Source: Mycocentrospora acerina (taxonomy: Eukaryota; Ascomycota; Dothideomycetes; Pleosporales). Taken from it: a DNA stretch of 64,000 nt. The position numbers were made by a program, and so were the translations under genes. Below the pieces are notes generated by a model. That model saw only the letters and a list, made by a program, of their open reading frames with translations, was not told where the DNA came from and searched no databases. This document shows, in pieces, positions 23,504-34,692 of the stretch. The stretch spans positions 400,840 to 464,839 of the forward strand of contig JAKUHH010000230.1 of the NCBI GenBank assembly GCA_022701365.1. The letters are read 5' to 3'. The stretch's first letter is position 1, and the number at the start of each line of letters is the position of its first letter.

Positions 23504-25114
23504 TTACAACGCATATCTAAACCATCTAGCCTCCCCGTCCGTCTGATTCCTAAACCCATCTTCCACCGCCTGCTCTCCCTCCCCAGCACCCCATTTCTGA
23601 TCCCGCCTTTTGTTCTCCCAGCCCATCCACATCCGCAGGAACAGCGCAATTAGTACCATTCCTGCATAGCACACAATCAGCCCCGTAAGCGCAGAGTAGT
23701 ACCTTGGTGCTTCCCTCGCAAAGAAGATATTTGCGCCTGCAATATTGCCTGCAGCATAGAACACGAACCACAATCCGTTAGCGGTACTACGTTTAGTATG
23801 ACCCGCAATGTTAGTTGTGAGCAAGTTCCAGGAGAGAATCACGGGCGCGCCAATAATGTATTGTAGCCAAGTGCATCCTACAAGAGACCAGCGGTGCGAC
23901 AAAGAGGTTAGGCGGATGCCGAGGAGGCCGCCGAGGGGTGGGAGACAGATGAAAGCGAGGATGAGGCAACGCGTGTTCTTGAAGTATGTTGCTGCGAGGC
24001 CGCAAATTGGTACAACAAGGAACTCGATAGCACCAGTGGGGAGCTGTAGTAGTGTTGCGTAGATGCCCGAAAACCCGAAGCCTCTGATGAGTGAGGAAGC
24101 GAAATTTGATACTCCGCCATTGACAACGCCGCATCCGAGCCCGATGAGCATGAGACAATGTACTTTGACGTCTAGAAGTGCTTCAATGGCTTGTGATTTG
24201 TGAAACTCCTTCGTTTTGACACCAATCATGTTGCCAGAGATACGGTCAATGGCCACGATGCGTTGTTTGTGTGTAAGAAACTTGGCTGTTGCAGGACTGT
24301 CCGGCATGATCCAGAGGAATACCCATGCCCACACAAAGTTGACCAGCCCAATGACGAGGAAGATGAGTTGCCATGTTTTCAAGACGTGACTATGGGCATG
24401 CCCAAGTCCATATCCAAGAAGTGCGCCGATCATGGTTGCCATGCCATTGAATGCGAGGAAGACGCACATTCGGAGTGGCTGTTCAGAACGCGTATAGAAC
24501 ATGGACACAATATTCATAATTGCTGGGGAAATGCTGGCCTCAAACATACCAAGCAGGAAGCGGAGTGCCAGCATGCCAGCATAGTTTTTAGCTGCCACAT
24601 GGCAGCACAAAAGAACTGACCAGATGAGAATCATAGTGCCAGTGTATTTAGCGACTGGAAGCCGCTGAATTAAATAGTTTGCCGGCATGGCCCAGAATAA
24701 ATATCCGAAGTTAAAAATTGCCGCCACCCATGAATATCGTTGTCCCTGGAGGCCAAGATCTGGTGTGAGTGTATAAGCATTGGCGTAGTTCAAACTGAGT
24801 TTGTCTAGGAATTGTATCATGTAAGTCATGCAAATCTAGCGAAAGGTCAGCACCAAAGTCATAATTAGGGGAATCACAATGATCACGAATATAGATAGGT
24901 CACAACTTGAACTTACAATAGGCATGATGACCAGATCAATCTTTCGCAAAACAATCTTCCTCTCAGCATCCAGTTCTTCTCTGGAGTACTGTTGTACTTC
25001 GAGGTACAAATCAGCGCCGATATCGCGCATCTGCTTCTCGACAGCCAGCTGCCCTTCATCAATGCTAGGCGCCGCAACTGGCGTGATGTCATGCTTCTTC
25101 TCCGACACCGACAT
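23504..25114 (-). CDS. MFS permease of the Dal5/allantoate family
   Basis: Two exons, 24917-25114 and 23504-24835, with an 81-nt intron, give 509 aa. The Met of MSVSEKKHD was taken as start; an in-frame Met 22 codons upstream exists. The intron lies inside the first membrane helix (LVIMPII then CMTYMIQFLDKLSLNYAN). LDKLSLNYANAYTL, FGYLFWAMPANYLIQRLPVAKYTG and RFLLGMFEASISPAIMNIVSMFYTRSEQPLRM are hallmarks of the anion:cation symporter group that includes yeast Dal5, Tna1 and Seo1. Twelve membrane segments are expected. Substrates in this group are organic anions such as allantoate, ureidosuccinate, nicotinate or dipeptides; which one applies here is unknown. Confidence 0.92.
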
Positions 25115-25703
25115 TGTGATACGCAACGCCGAACCTTCAGAGCCTTTTGCAAAATAGTGATGTCTGGAAGTGACGTTCAAGAATCGTGACGGCCGTTGAT
25201 CTAGGTTTCGAAGGGTGGCACAATGACGTCTTGTTGTCCTATCGCGGGATCTGCGTTGCTCTTATGTGTAAAGCTATTCCTCACGCTTGGCGACTGTCTC
25301 AACAATGGTACATCACTATCGTAGTAACTCTGTTATCGCGATTATCGAAACCCATGTCAATCAATGCCTATCTGTGGTGTTGCATCGTGGCGCTAGTGCA
25401 TGACACTGCATTTGGAGTTGGGAGTGTGGATCCTTCGGAAGGTCGCATTGGGTAATTCTCCGGCTCGACCTGCCCAGTTGGGTTCTGCGAGAGGGCAGCA
25501 GGATGTAAGAGGCGACCTATCTTTCATGAGAAGTTGGCAGTTGAGATAGTGTTGGAGGTTTGTCATTGTGTAATTGATATGTGGTAAGTAGACCGAATTA
25601 CAAACCTACATCTACGCAAGTCTTTTGACAGGCTGGCAGATAGCCACACCCGCTCATAACACCAAGTTGACATATTAGAGGAGAGTCTGAACTAGTAGAA
25701 TCT
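25115..25703. other. Intergenic, permease promoter and WD40 gene 3' end
   Basis: About 590 bp between two minus-strand genes. No gene or RNA recognised. Confidence 0.45.
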
Positions 25704-26709
25704 CTACTTCCATAATCCATAAGCGCCTGTCGTGAACTTCCACAACTTGACAGTGCCGTCTTCACTGCCCGTCGCGTACAGTTTCCCGTCTGGCGAGAAG
25801 CTCGCTGACCAAATCGGACCGTGATGACCTTTGTTTGTCTCAAGTTCCTTCTCTTCGTCAAAGTCCCACACTCTGACCCATGTATCGTTCTGGTTGCTAC
25901 CACCAGTGACGAATCGACGCTGTCCGTTATGCAGTGCTACACTTGCAATGTCATACGGTGTCTTAATGCTCTTGATGAGTGTTCCAGGCGAAACGCTGTT
26001 GAAGAAGTAGACGCTGTTTCCAGCAGCCACACTTAATACGCCGTCCGAGGAGGTGTTATCCAACTCGCACGAGCCCACAACGCCTTCAACCGCATACTCG
26101 CCAATTGTTGATTCTTGTCGCAGGTCCCACCATCGCACTTTCTTGTCTTCTGCTGCCGTAATTACGACATTGGGGTCTGATGTCCATACGATAGATTTGA
26201 TAGTCCCGCCATGTACGCCAGCACCGATCTCGTAGCTCGTCGCGGAGTCACTACGTGACAAATCGAAAATGCGCAGCTTTTTCTCCATGCCGCCTGTCGC
26301 TAGAATCTGAGGATGGGGCTGATTGGGGAATGCGACTGCGCGGACGATGTGGTTGTGCGAAAGGGTGTGAAGAGCTTCTCCGGTATGTGTGTCCCATACT
26401 TTCCTACATACTGTTAGGAATTGCTTCGTTATATCAGATATTGCAGGCTTACGCAGAGAAGTCAGCAGAAGCTGTAGCTGCCAGAGATGCATCCGAGGAT
26501 AGCCTGGCTTGCCAGACAGCGCCCTTGTGGCCAAGGAAGGTACCAATCCAGTCGCCGGTGACACCATCACGAAGCATGGGATTGCCGTCCTTACAAGCGG
26601 ATATGATGTAGAACTGGTCTTCGTCTACAATAGACGAGAAATGAATATGCGGAACAGGCCGCGAGTGGCCATGGCAGGTGAGGGGCACAACTTTTGTGGT
26701 CTCTGGCAT
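25704..26709 (-). CDS. STRAP-like WD40 protein
   Basis: Two exons, 26453-26709 and 25704-26403, with a 49-nt intron, give 318 aa. The start MPETTKVVPLTCHGHSRPV, followed by IHFSSIV and ISACKDGNPMLRDGVTGDWIGTFLGHKGAVW, matches the opening of serine-threonine kinase receptor-associated protein (STRAP/UNRIP). About seven WD blades follow, ending ASFSPDGKLYATGSEDGTVKLW. The intron falls between ASADFSA and KVWDTHTGEAL inside a blade. In animals STRAP binds the SMN complex and modulates TGF-beta signalling; in fungi its role is poorly known but it is conserved. It is a scaffold, with no catalytic motif. Confidence 0.9.
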
Positions 26710-27714
26710 CTTGTCGTGTAATGAATGATGTGATTTGTGTAAGGAGCGTAGGTATCGGCGATATACACAACTGCGTCTATGGACAAGCAAGCTATAATCT
26801 AGCGTTCAAAGTGGTGAGACTTGAGCACTGGGAAAGTGTGTGCTCCGTTTGAGATATCTTTGGTTCGTACTAGCGGGGTACCGCAACCGTAGGCTTAGCT
26901 CAGGAGAAGATGGCGACAGTAGCAGGGAACCGCGATGACAAAGAAACGAGGCAAAACTAGTCGTTATAGGTCGTAAAGTCGTGAAAATTGTTGTGAGTCG
27001 CGTGGACGCGATGTCGAAGACCCGAATCTCAAGGGGAAGTTGAAACACCACACAACAGCACTAGCGTCGGCAAATTTCCGGGATATCCCTGACGTCCTTC
27101 CTGAAACAGTTCGTTGCTGGAGCAAGAGCCCATTTTCTTCAATCTCCATAACTCTAAGATTGTGTTGTTTTGTATTCTTTGTCGACCTATCTCAAGCCAA
27201 ATTGTCTGCTGCTAATCAAACTACGGTGCAGACGCGAGGGGGCTTGGGTAGTCCCTTCGACTCTTTCCATGCTTCCTGTAAAGCTTGATCGAACCTGATG
27301 ATCAACTTCGTGCTCTATTTAGTTAGTAAAGTAAACATTACAATGCAGGCGGTATTCAGAGATGATTTTATTCTTGTATCTCTCACGTGTCATTATAGGG
27401 GTAGCTTAATTTGTGGAGCACTTTTCCTTCTTTTACTCACCCAATCTCAATATTTCCCTGCCCCAAATGTATTAGGCCCCAAAGAGCTACTTATACAAAC
27501 AAAAATATTACAGTCAGTTTAGAAACTTGTCAGGCTTCTGTAAGTACGACATACATACACGCCAAAGTGTAAGTTTCAGAACCTGCTTTTCTCTCTTACT
27601 ACCCTATTTGAGGGGGGTTTCTCTTTCAGACATATATACTGCTCAAGGACACGAACGATTTCAATCCATCCTGTTCCTCTCTCAGGTGAGGCCTCCCTCC
27701 TAGATGAATCCATC
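26710..27714. other. Intergenic, no gene seen
   Basis: About 1 kb between two minus-strand genes. Short ORFs on both strands show no family signature. The right half is AT-rich. Confidence 0.5.
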
Positions 27715-28839
27715 CTAACGATGCCCAATCCCCTCACAGCTCCCATCATCAGAAAACTTTACACCCAAAATCTGCTCAGCCACCCATCTCGCTGTCAATG
27801 CATGTAAACTCAAGGCACTCTTCCCTCCATTTACACGACTCCCTCTCTCGGCCAATACCTGAAAAACAACCAACTGGTCTCTTAGGAACTCGTCTGCACA
27901 GCCCCCATAGTCTATCTCGCGCATCAGATCACCTGCTACTTTCCTTACCATTGTCGGAACCACATGTTCAGACTTCCCAGGACGGATAGCCTGATCGTAG
28001 AGCCAGTCGCGGCCGAGTTTCATGCCGGTAGATGTTGTAGCTACAAGGAGGAGATAAAATCGTTTTGGGTGCCGGGAGTCTTCGAATGAGATGTCAAAGT
28101 CCATGTTGGTGTGATGAGCAGATATGCGGGACTCGAGTTTGGTAAATGTTAGGTCCAATTCGTCGCGGAAGTGCTGTTCCGTGCCTCTTGGAGCGATAAT
28201 GGTCGCTTGAATACTTTTGATGGTTCCTCGTTCGATAAGGTTGAAGGCTGGGAGTCGTTGGCTTAGGGGAGTGATGGTGTATGTCACGCTGCCTAGCTGA
28301 ATGGTACCATGCGACCAACCTCGTTCGTGTAGCTCGGCTTTGATAGGTGGAAGGCCAATAAGAGTGAGTACGGGAAGGAGGACTTGGGTGATATAGTCGT
28401 ATGAAGGCGAGCTGGGAAGATTTGTTCCTCCAGTGATGGTGAGCTTGGTTTTCTCGTTTGCACCGGAGAAGAGGAGATATGGAAGAATGGCCTGTAGAAT
28501 GAGATTCACACTCCCCGGTGTATCTTGTGTGATCCTTACAGCTCCCTTCTTGAGTGCATTATTTTGTTCAGCTATGCTAGGGGCAAATGCGATCTCTTCG
28601 CTCCTCAGATGTGCACCGCTCACGGACGCACTACATATTTGTCCAAGCCACTGCAGACATGTTAAATGCTGTGATTTGAGACCACCACCGCCACGCCGTT
28701 TGCCTCGAATGTTGTTGATGTGGATTGGGATCTTAGTGAGGCTAGACAGGGAAAGAGCAAGACGGAGAATCTGGCCGCCACCCTCGAGAGTGGTGCCCTC
28801 GAGATACACAGGATCTAATTTATGTGGTACTTCTGGCAT
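27715..28839 (-). CDS. RNA 3'-terminal phosphate cyclase
   Basis: Single-exon gene, 374 aa. LEGGGQILRLALSLS at about 17-31 and RGKRRGGGGLKSQHLTCLQWL at about 45-65 are the diagnostic motifs of the RtcA/Rcl1 fold. The charged RGGGGLKxQH block matches catalytic RtcA enzymes rather than the inactive Rcl1 group, and the late segment DQLVVFQVLAERG...SLHALTARWVAEQ supplies the C-terminal His expected to be adenylylated in RtcA (about His355). Active members convert an RNA 3'-phosphate to a 2',3'-cyclic phosphate using ATP. S. cerevisiae has only Rcl1, but many filamentous fungi have this second type. The exact His should be checked by alignment. Confidence 0.88.
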   Translation of the reverse strand: MPEVPHKLDPVYLEGTTLEGGGQILRLALSLSSLTKIPIHINNIRGKRRGGGGLKSQHLTCLQWLGQICSASVSGAHLRSEEIAFAPSIAEQNNALKKGAVRITQDTPGSVNLILQAILPYLLFSGANEKTKLTITGGTNLPSSPSYDYITQVLLPVLTLIGLPPIKAELHERGWSHGTIQLGSVTYTITPLSQRLPAFNLIERGTIKSIQATIIAPRGTEQHFRDELDLTFTKLESRISAHHTNMDFDISFEDSRHPKRFYLLLVATTSTGMKLGRDWLYDQAIRPGKSEHVVPTMVRKVAGDLMREIDYGGCADEFLRDQLVVFQVLAERGSRVNGGKSALSLHALTARWVAEQILGVKFSDDGSCEGIGHR

Positions 28840-29499
28840 ACTCGAGACTAGGGCTTGACAGGGGTGAGAGGATGTATTTTGGAGTTGTTCAAAATCACTG
28901 CCGGATTAATGTGCTGCAGGTCGACAAAAGTTGAGTAGTGTCAGCCCACAAGGAGTCATAAGGAGCTGATTCACAATGAGTCGAACTCGTCGTTCTGCCG
29001 TCAACTGGACATGTGATTGTGCTAGGTACTTGAATTACAATGCGCTCCTGAATTTATCGTTCCGTGTCTTTGTTAGTGGACGAGCAGTAGTGTGCCACAC
29101 AAACGTCACATGTATTTGTACTGTCAGCTGCAATAAGAGGCCTACGTGCATAGGTGCATCAAGGTGGGGTGGCCCATCGACGCTGCAACCATGGTGACGT
29201 CGTGATCACAGCATTAGCCTTGAAAAGAGAGAGACTGCATATCATTTTTAGATGGTAAATTTGTTGCAAAAGCAATGTAGTGTTTGAGTGTTGAAGTTAT
29301 CATGACGCAGCGATGTCGCCCATCCATTGTGGGCACGTGCTGGGCTGGGGTCGTGTTAACTCATTTCGTCATCACCGAGGCCGAGAACTTTTGTAGGGAG
29401 GTCGAGAGTCAACGTCCAGCGCAATGTTGAACTTCTGGATAATAGAACGCCCACTCATCCGCACAACTAGGTAGACCCACAGTCTGCCCGCGTCGAACC
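28840..29499. other. Divergent promoter, cyclase / ABC transporter
   Basis: About 660 bp between divergent start codons. No gene or RNA recognised. Confidence 0.5.
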
Positions 29500-31908
29500 A
29501 TGCGCGGTTCGTTGGCCTTCTCCGCAAAGGCCTGGCACGGCGCCGGAAACGGCGCCCTCTTTGCCCACATACAAACACATGTCCGCACGGCGCCGACAAT
29601 ATCGAGAGCCTTCTCCACGAAGCCACTGCCCACACAAGTGCCTGCCGCCCAGGGACAAATAGCGAGGAGTTGCGCAGCTTCCTTGTTCCCCTCTTCAACT
29701 CTCCTGCGATTTGCGCCCGCAGGCACCACGCGTCGCAATGCCCTCCAGCAGCCATTCCGCATGTTTACGGCGTCACGACTGCTGGCAGAGGCATCAAGCA
29801 ATGCCAAGGCACCCACCAGGCAGCGCAAGTCGTACAAAGAAGAGATGGCAGAGAAGGGAATGGCTGATTCCGAGGAACAGCATGACGCGGAGCCGGAGAC
29901 CGAGGGCTTCGTCAAGTCGGAAAAGGCAGCGGCAGCTCGCCAGGTCAACTTGAGTGCTAAGCTGAGCAAGGACGGCTCGGGCAGCGGAGCAGGGAGTGGG
30001 GGCATGAGCGAGACCTGGCGACTGATCAAGATCGCACGCCCAGAGATGGGTACTCTATCGTGGGCTTTTGTCCTCCTACTTGTCTCGTCAGCCATCTCCA
30101 TGTCTATCCCCTTCTCCATTGGCCGAATTTTGGACGCAGCTACCCAGGCCGAGAATAGCGACGGACTGTTGTTTGGCATGGACATGACGACCTTCTACTT
30201 TGTCTTGGCTGGTGTACTTGTCGGAGGCGCCGGTGCTAACTTTGGACGCATCGTGATCCTGCGAATCGTTGGAGAGCGCATCGTTGCCCGCCTACGATCA
30301 CAGCTTTACCGCAAGACCTTTGTCCAGAATGCCGAGTTCTTCGATGCGAATCGCGTTGGTGATCTCATCTCTCGCCTCGGTTCAGATACTATCATTGTTG
30401 GAAAGAGCATCACACAGAACTTGTCCGATGGGCTGCGCTCACTTGTTAGTGGTGCTGCTGGATTCGTAATGATGGGGTATGTCAGTCTCAAGCTCACCGG
30501 TATTCTCGCCTTGATCGCCCCGCCCGTGGCCATGGTTGCCTTCTTCTCAGGTCGATCGTTGCGAACTCTGAGTCGCAAGATTCAGAAGAACCTTGGTACA
30601 CTCACAAAAATTGCCGAAGAGCGCCTAGGAAACGTCAGGACAAGTCAAGCATTTGCAGGAGAAATCCAGGAGGCCTCACGATACAATCGCCAAATCAAGA
30701 GAATTTTCAGCCTTGGAAAGAAAGAAGCCATGGTCGCCGCCACTTTTTACGGAAGCACTGGGCTGATGGGCAACTTGACCATCATAGCTATCCTATACGT
30801 TGGAGGCGGCATGGTGAAGAATGGCGTCATCTCTATTGGTGAGCTCACTTCGTTTTTGATGTACACCGCATATGCCGGTGGGAGCATGGTGGGTCTCTCC
30901 GGCTTTTACGGCGAGATGATGAAGGGCGTTGGAGCAGCTAGTCGTCTCTTCGAACTTCAAGACCGCGAACCAACGCTTTCACCTACAAGGGGCGAGCCTG
31001 TCAAGTCAGCACGCGGACCAATCGAGTTCAACAATGTCACTTTCAGCTACCCTACCCGACCAGCCGTCACTATTTTCAAAGACCTCAACTTCAAAATTGA
31101 GCAGGGCACAAACGTCGCTATTGTGGCACCCAGTGGGGCTGGAAAGTCTACTGTTGCAAGTTTGCTACTACGCTTCTATGTTCCGACTTCTGGCACCATC
31201 CTCATTAACGGGCGGGACATCACGAAGCTAAACGCAAAGCAACTTAGGAGAAAGATTGGTTTTGTTGGTCAAGAGCCCGTTCTCTTTTCCGGAACAATCG
31301 CTGAAAACATCGCATACGGAGTGCCCAATGCAACTCGAGCTGAGATCGTAGCAGCTGCACGAAAAGCCAACTGCCAGTTTATCAGTGACTTCGTAAGTAC
31401 ATTCTGTAGATTATGAGGGTGTATTCCAACTAACGTTGTACAGCCTGATGGTCTCGAGACTCACGTCGGTGCACGAGGCACCGCACTTTCTGGTGGTCAG
31501 AAACAGCGCATAGCCATTGCACGAGCACTCATTAAACAGCCCGACATTCTCATTCTCGATGAAGCTACAAGTGCCCTAGATGCTGAATCCGAGACCCTTG
31601 TCAACCAGGCCCTCGGCCAGCTGCTCAAGGAGAAGAATACTACGATTAGCATTGCACATCGATTGTCGACGATCAAACGCTCAGATCGTATTATCTGCAT
31701 CAACGCAGATGGATCAGTAGCTGAAGAGGGCACCTACGAAGAGCTCTCGTCAAGACCCGAAGGTGCATTCAACAGACTCATGGAATGGCAAATGTCGGGC
31801 GGTGAAACTGAACCGACCGCTAAAACCCCCAAGCCAACTGAAGAGGAGGAGATTGAGAGAGAGTTGGAGCGTGAGACGGCAGAAGAGGCGGGAAAAAACA
31901 GCGTCTAG
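29500..31908 (+). CDS. MDL1: Mitochondrial ABC half transporter, Mdl1-like
   Basis: Two exons, 29500-31392 and 31444-31908, with a 51-nt intron, give 785 aa. The first 110 residues are Arg/Ala/Ser-rich with almost no acid, a mitochondrial presequence (RAFSTKPL, RNALQQPFRMFTASRLL). The membrane domain spans about 185-480, then one nucleotide-binding domain: Walker A at 543-550 (APSGAGKS), Q-loop GFVGQEPVLFSGTI, signature LSGGQKQRIAIARAL, Walker B ILILDEATSALD and H-loop AHRLST. Layout and length fit yeast Mdl1 and human ABCB10, homodimers of the inner membrane; Mdl1 exports peptides made by matrix proteolysis. Odd point: the first Walker A glycine is Ala543. The C-terminal tail is highly acidic. 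Confidence 0.93.
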
Positions 31909-32859
31909 ATGAGAGCCCGTTGGCACTTACGAGACCAGAGCGACGAAGAACCCCTCTGTTCACAGATGAACACGGCGATGACAGCCCACGCATCCACATG
32001 ACAGGCTGAATTGTGACACATCCATAGCACCCTACGATTTTCTTTGGACGAATCTTGTGATGCCTTAGCATCCTCGTCAGCAAAGACACCTTTACGCGTT
32101 TTGAGTTATAGATTAGGCGGAACAAGATCTAATGGAAAGCTGCATAGCATGGGTGTGGTGTCATTTCTTGGGTACCTGCCTCATGGTGAGGGCTGGCGTT
32201 TCGAAATATCATCACATCATGTCACCCTGTAGTAGGAAGCTCATTATATGAGGGGCATATATACTTGTACATCAATATCCATCTCAGCACTATCTCTTTG
32301 GCAAATCCTGCACTCACCTGTCTCTTTGCACACAGGGGGTCGATGCTTAAGCTCGGCCATATATTTTTCGGCCACATGTACTTCTCGGCCACCCAACCAC
32401 AACTCATTCATCCGTTTTTGACGCTCTATACTATCAACGACACATTACTAAAATAGATACTTGTGAGGAAGCTTTTAGTAATGCTATTTGTGGTCTTAAT
32501 GCTGGTGTTTTTAGAAGCTAGTAACAAGCTGCTAAGGCGTATAGAGTTCCTCGATCAGCGCTCGAAGAGCGCATTAATAGCCGCAAATCTCACGCAACAG
32601 TTAATTAACAACAGCAGCAATTTAATTCTAGAACAAAGGCCTTTCTAGCAGATAAGATGCTTTATAAGGACTTGTGCGCACAATTACCCTTCCATCCTTG
32701 CGTACGAGAAATAGCTACCTAGCTCCTCCGTATAAACAACAACTACAAGCCGCTCAGGCAACTATAGACACCCTATTTTATTACACGCAGCCTTTGCGTT
32801 GCATCTATAGTTGGATAAACGATTGAGAGCACACAAACTACGGCAGCTAATTACAACAC
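31909..32859. other. AT-rich gene-poor stretch left of the solo LTR
   Basis: About 950 bp downstream of the ABC gene. It turns AT-rich near 32400 and carries short frames full of Leu/Ala/Gln that resemble decayed mobile-element coding sequence, but no domain can be named. No intact gene. Confidence 0.45.
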
Positions 32860-33159
32860 TGTAAATGTAACGTTCACAACGTAACAACCCTTTGGTTACC
32901 CCCGAACCTCACCCGACATCTATCCGGGAACCGCCTGATACCTATCCGATACCTACCGATGGTTGCCCTGGGCTAGGGTGTGTAAGGACGGAGGCAGCGT
33001 AGCTTTGTAGAGTAGTTTTTCTATATCCTTTTGTACAAGACCTATAGGTGTAGAGAATAGTATCTTTAGTATACCCTCTAGTCCTAGCACTCCCATATGC
33101 CTTGTAGTAGACACTTCAGACCCTATTCAGATCACTCTCTTATAACCTGCGTCGTTACA
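32860..33159. mobile_element. Probable solo LTR
   Basis: The segment starts TGTAAATGTAACG and ends CGTTACA. TGTAACG (32866-32872) and CGTTACA (33153-33159) are a perfect 7-bp inverted pair of the TG...CA type. The direct repeat ACACT flanks it at 32856-32860 and 33160-33164, sharing its last T with the element start, which fits a 4-5 bp target duplication. About 300 bp with no ORF and no second copy in the window suggest a solo LTR left by recombination. The exact left edge is uncertain by 6 bp. Confidence 0.55.
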
Positions 33160-33373
33160 ACACTAGGGCAGACTAGCCTAGTGGAAATTATCAACAACTT
33201 GAATATTAATTAAATAGTACTAGGTTTACCTATATGAGAACGCAAGTTTAAATTGATCTCAAAAAATCGCTCTAGCTACATGAAGAGGATTAGGGCTGCA
33301 CTTAATCGCACAGCTGCTCGATAGGCTTAACAGGTAAGTACCTCGCCAGAGAAAGAAGCTTAATCAGCAGTAG

Positions 33374-33483
33374 TAGATGCGGCAGATGCGGCAGATGCGG
33401 CAGAAGCAGCAGAAGCGGCAAAAGCGGCAAAAGCGGCAGAAGCAGCAGAAGTGAAAGAAGCAACAGCAGCAACAGCAGCAACG
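33374..33483. repeat. Imperfect 9-bp tandem repeat (GCAGAWGCG type)
   Basis: About twelve degenerate copies of a nine-base unit (GATGCGGCA, GAAGCGGCA, AAAGCGGCA, then CAACAGCAG units). Read in one plus frame it encodes Ala-Ala-Asp/Glu/Lys repeats. Stop codons surround it and no gene contains it, so it may be the tail of a decayed transposon ORF or a plain minisatellite. Confidence 0.65.
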
Positions 33484-33823
33484 TTTATTCATAACTATGT
33501 GTATAATAAGTATAATAAATAGCAAATATAATTGTCATTACTAAGAAAATCGCGACCTGGAACAGTGTATCTATCTCGGATGGTGATGGCTAAGCTTACT
33601 CAACCACCCAGAGCACTTGACTGGCCACACAAATGATACAACAACATCATCATTATCATCGGGTACGACACCACCCCCGTTCCCGCATTGCATATCAAAT
33701 CGGCCCATGGACGACTAAGCATCTGCATCGAGACCAGGTCGGTGTTGCTCGACGCGATCCTGACGTGATATAAATCCCATCCATCCGCATACTTCAAACA
33801 AACACTGCAGACGCCGAGACGAG

Positions 33824-33830
33824 TATAAAA
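33824..33830 (+). promoter_or_regulatory. TATA box of the cupin gene
   Basis: TATAAAA stands only 31 bp before the first in-frame ATG at 33862. Transcription from a usual distance would start at or past that ATG, making use of the second Met at 33967 likely in part of the transcripts. Confidence 0.4.
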
Positions 33831-33861
33831 AAACAATCCAACTCTTCCTCCACCCCTCTTA

Positions 33862-34631
33862 ATGTTCAAAACAGCCTCCCGGCTTTCTCTCCGCCTAGCA
33901 CGCCAAGCACAACAACCAAAAGCCCCCCTTTCCAACGGCCTCCGATCCTACTCAACCCCCAAGAATATGGACGCGTTTAAAAAAGCAGGCAACCGTGCCA
34001 ACGCGCCGCCAAAGCACGAGATGGTGCACTTCCCCGGGTTGATGAGCGAAAAGCGAAGCTTTGGCGACTTTAGAACAGTCCTCCACACGGGACTCTACAG
34101 CCAGATTGTCGCCATGGAAGTACCCGTCGGAGGCGACATTGGAGACGAAGTAAGCAATCCCTCCATTCTTTTTGTATTCTTCTTTCTAGCTATGTCATTC
34201 CCATCATAATCATCATAATCATCATCATCTGAATTTGATGAACAAAACAAAATTTATAAATAGAAAAATATACATCTATATACCTATCTATCTAACAAAT
34301 CCCCAAGGTCCACACCGTCGACCAAATCCTCCTCTTCACATCCGGCCGGGGCCTCGCCACCGTGGCAGGAAAAAACCAGGAGGTCAAGGCCGGAGACGTC
34401 GTCGTCGTGCCCGCGGGGACGCAGCACCAGTTTGTCACGCAAGGGGACCAGCCGCTGGAACTCATTACTGTTTACTCGCCTGCGGAGCATCTGCCGTCGA
34501 GCGTGCACAAGACCAAGGAGGAGGGCGACAAGGCTGAGGATGAGGGTGTGGATGAGGCGCCAGAGTGGAGTTTGAGGCCCAAGGAGGTGAATGAGAGGAG
34601 TGGGGAGGTGAGGGAGGATGCGAAGTATTGA
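33862..34631 (+). CDS. Cupin-fold protein with mitochondrial presequence
   Basis: Two exons, 33862-34149 and 34308-34631, with a long 158-nt intron, give 203 aa. Residues 1-33 are Arg-rich, acid-free and end RSYS-TPK, a classic matrix-targeting peptide. The cupin core follows: VPVGGDIGDEVHTVDQILLFTSGRG (motif 1, with H and E/D-like positions) and GDVVVVPAGTQHQFV (motif 2). It matches the small single-cupin family with HTVDQ in place of HxHxE, seen in bacteria and fungi without a set reaction. The C-terminal 50 residues are charged. Met36 (MDAFKKAGN) could start a cytosolic form. Function unknown; metal binding by the His residues is likely. Confidence 0.87.
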
Positions 34632-34655
34632 GGAGTGGTAGAAATGAAGAAGAAG

Positions 34656-34692
34656 AAAAAAAAAAAAAAAGGGGGGGGGGGGCGGGGGGCGG
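34656..34692. repeat. Homopurine tract, A15 then G-rich
   Basis: Fifteen A are followed by twelve G, C and six G just after the cupin stop codon. It is an error-prone homopolymer and may form G-quadruplex structure on this strand. Confidence 0.8.

Larger units (their letters stand above)
33160..33861. other. AT-rich stretch right of the LTR and cupin promoter
   Basis: About 700 bp without an intact gene. It contains the nine-base repeat listed separately and, at the right end, the cupin promoter with a TATAAAA at 33824-33830. Confidence 0.5.

Noticed and set aside
29409..30185. 258-codon minus ORF
   Set aside because: Antisense shadow of the ABC transporter 5' part.
32866..32872. Alternative left LTR edge at TGTAACG
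   Set aside because: It gives the perfect inverted pair but no matching target duplication; the edge at 32860 matches the flanking repeat, so I kept the latter and stated the doubt.
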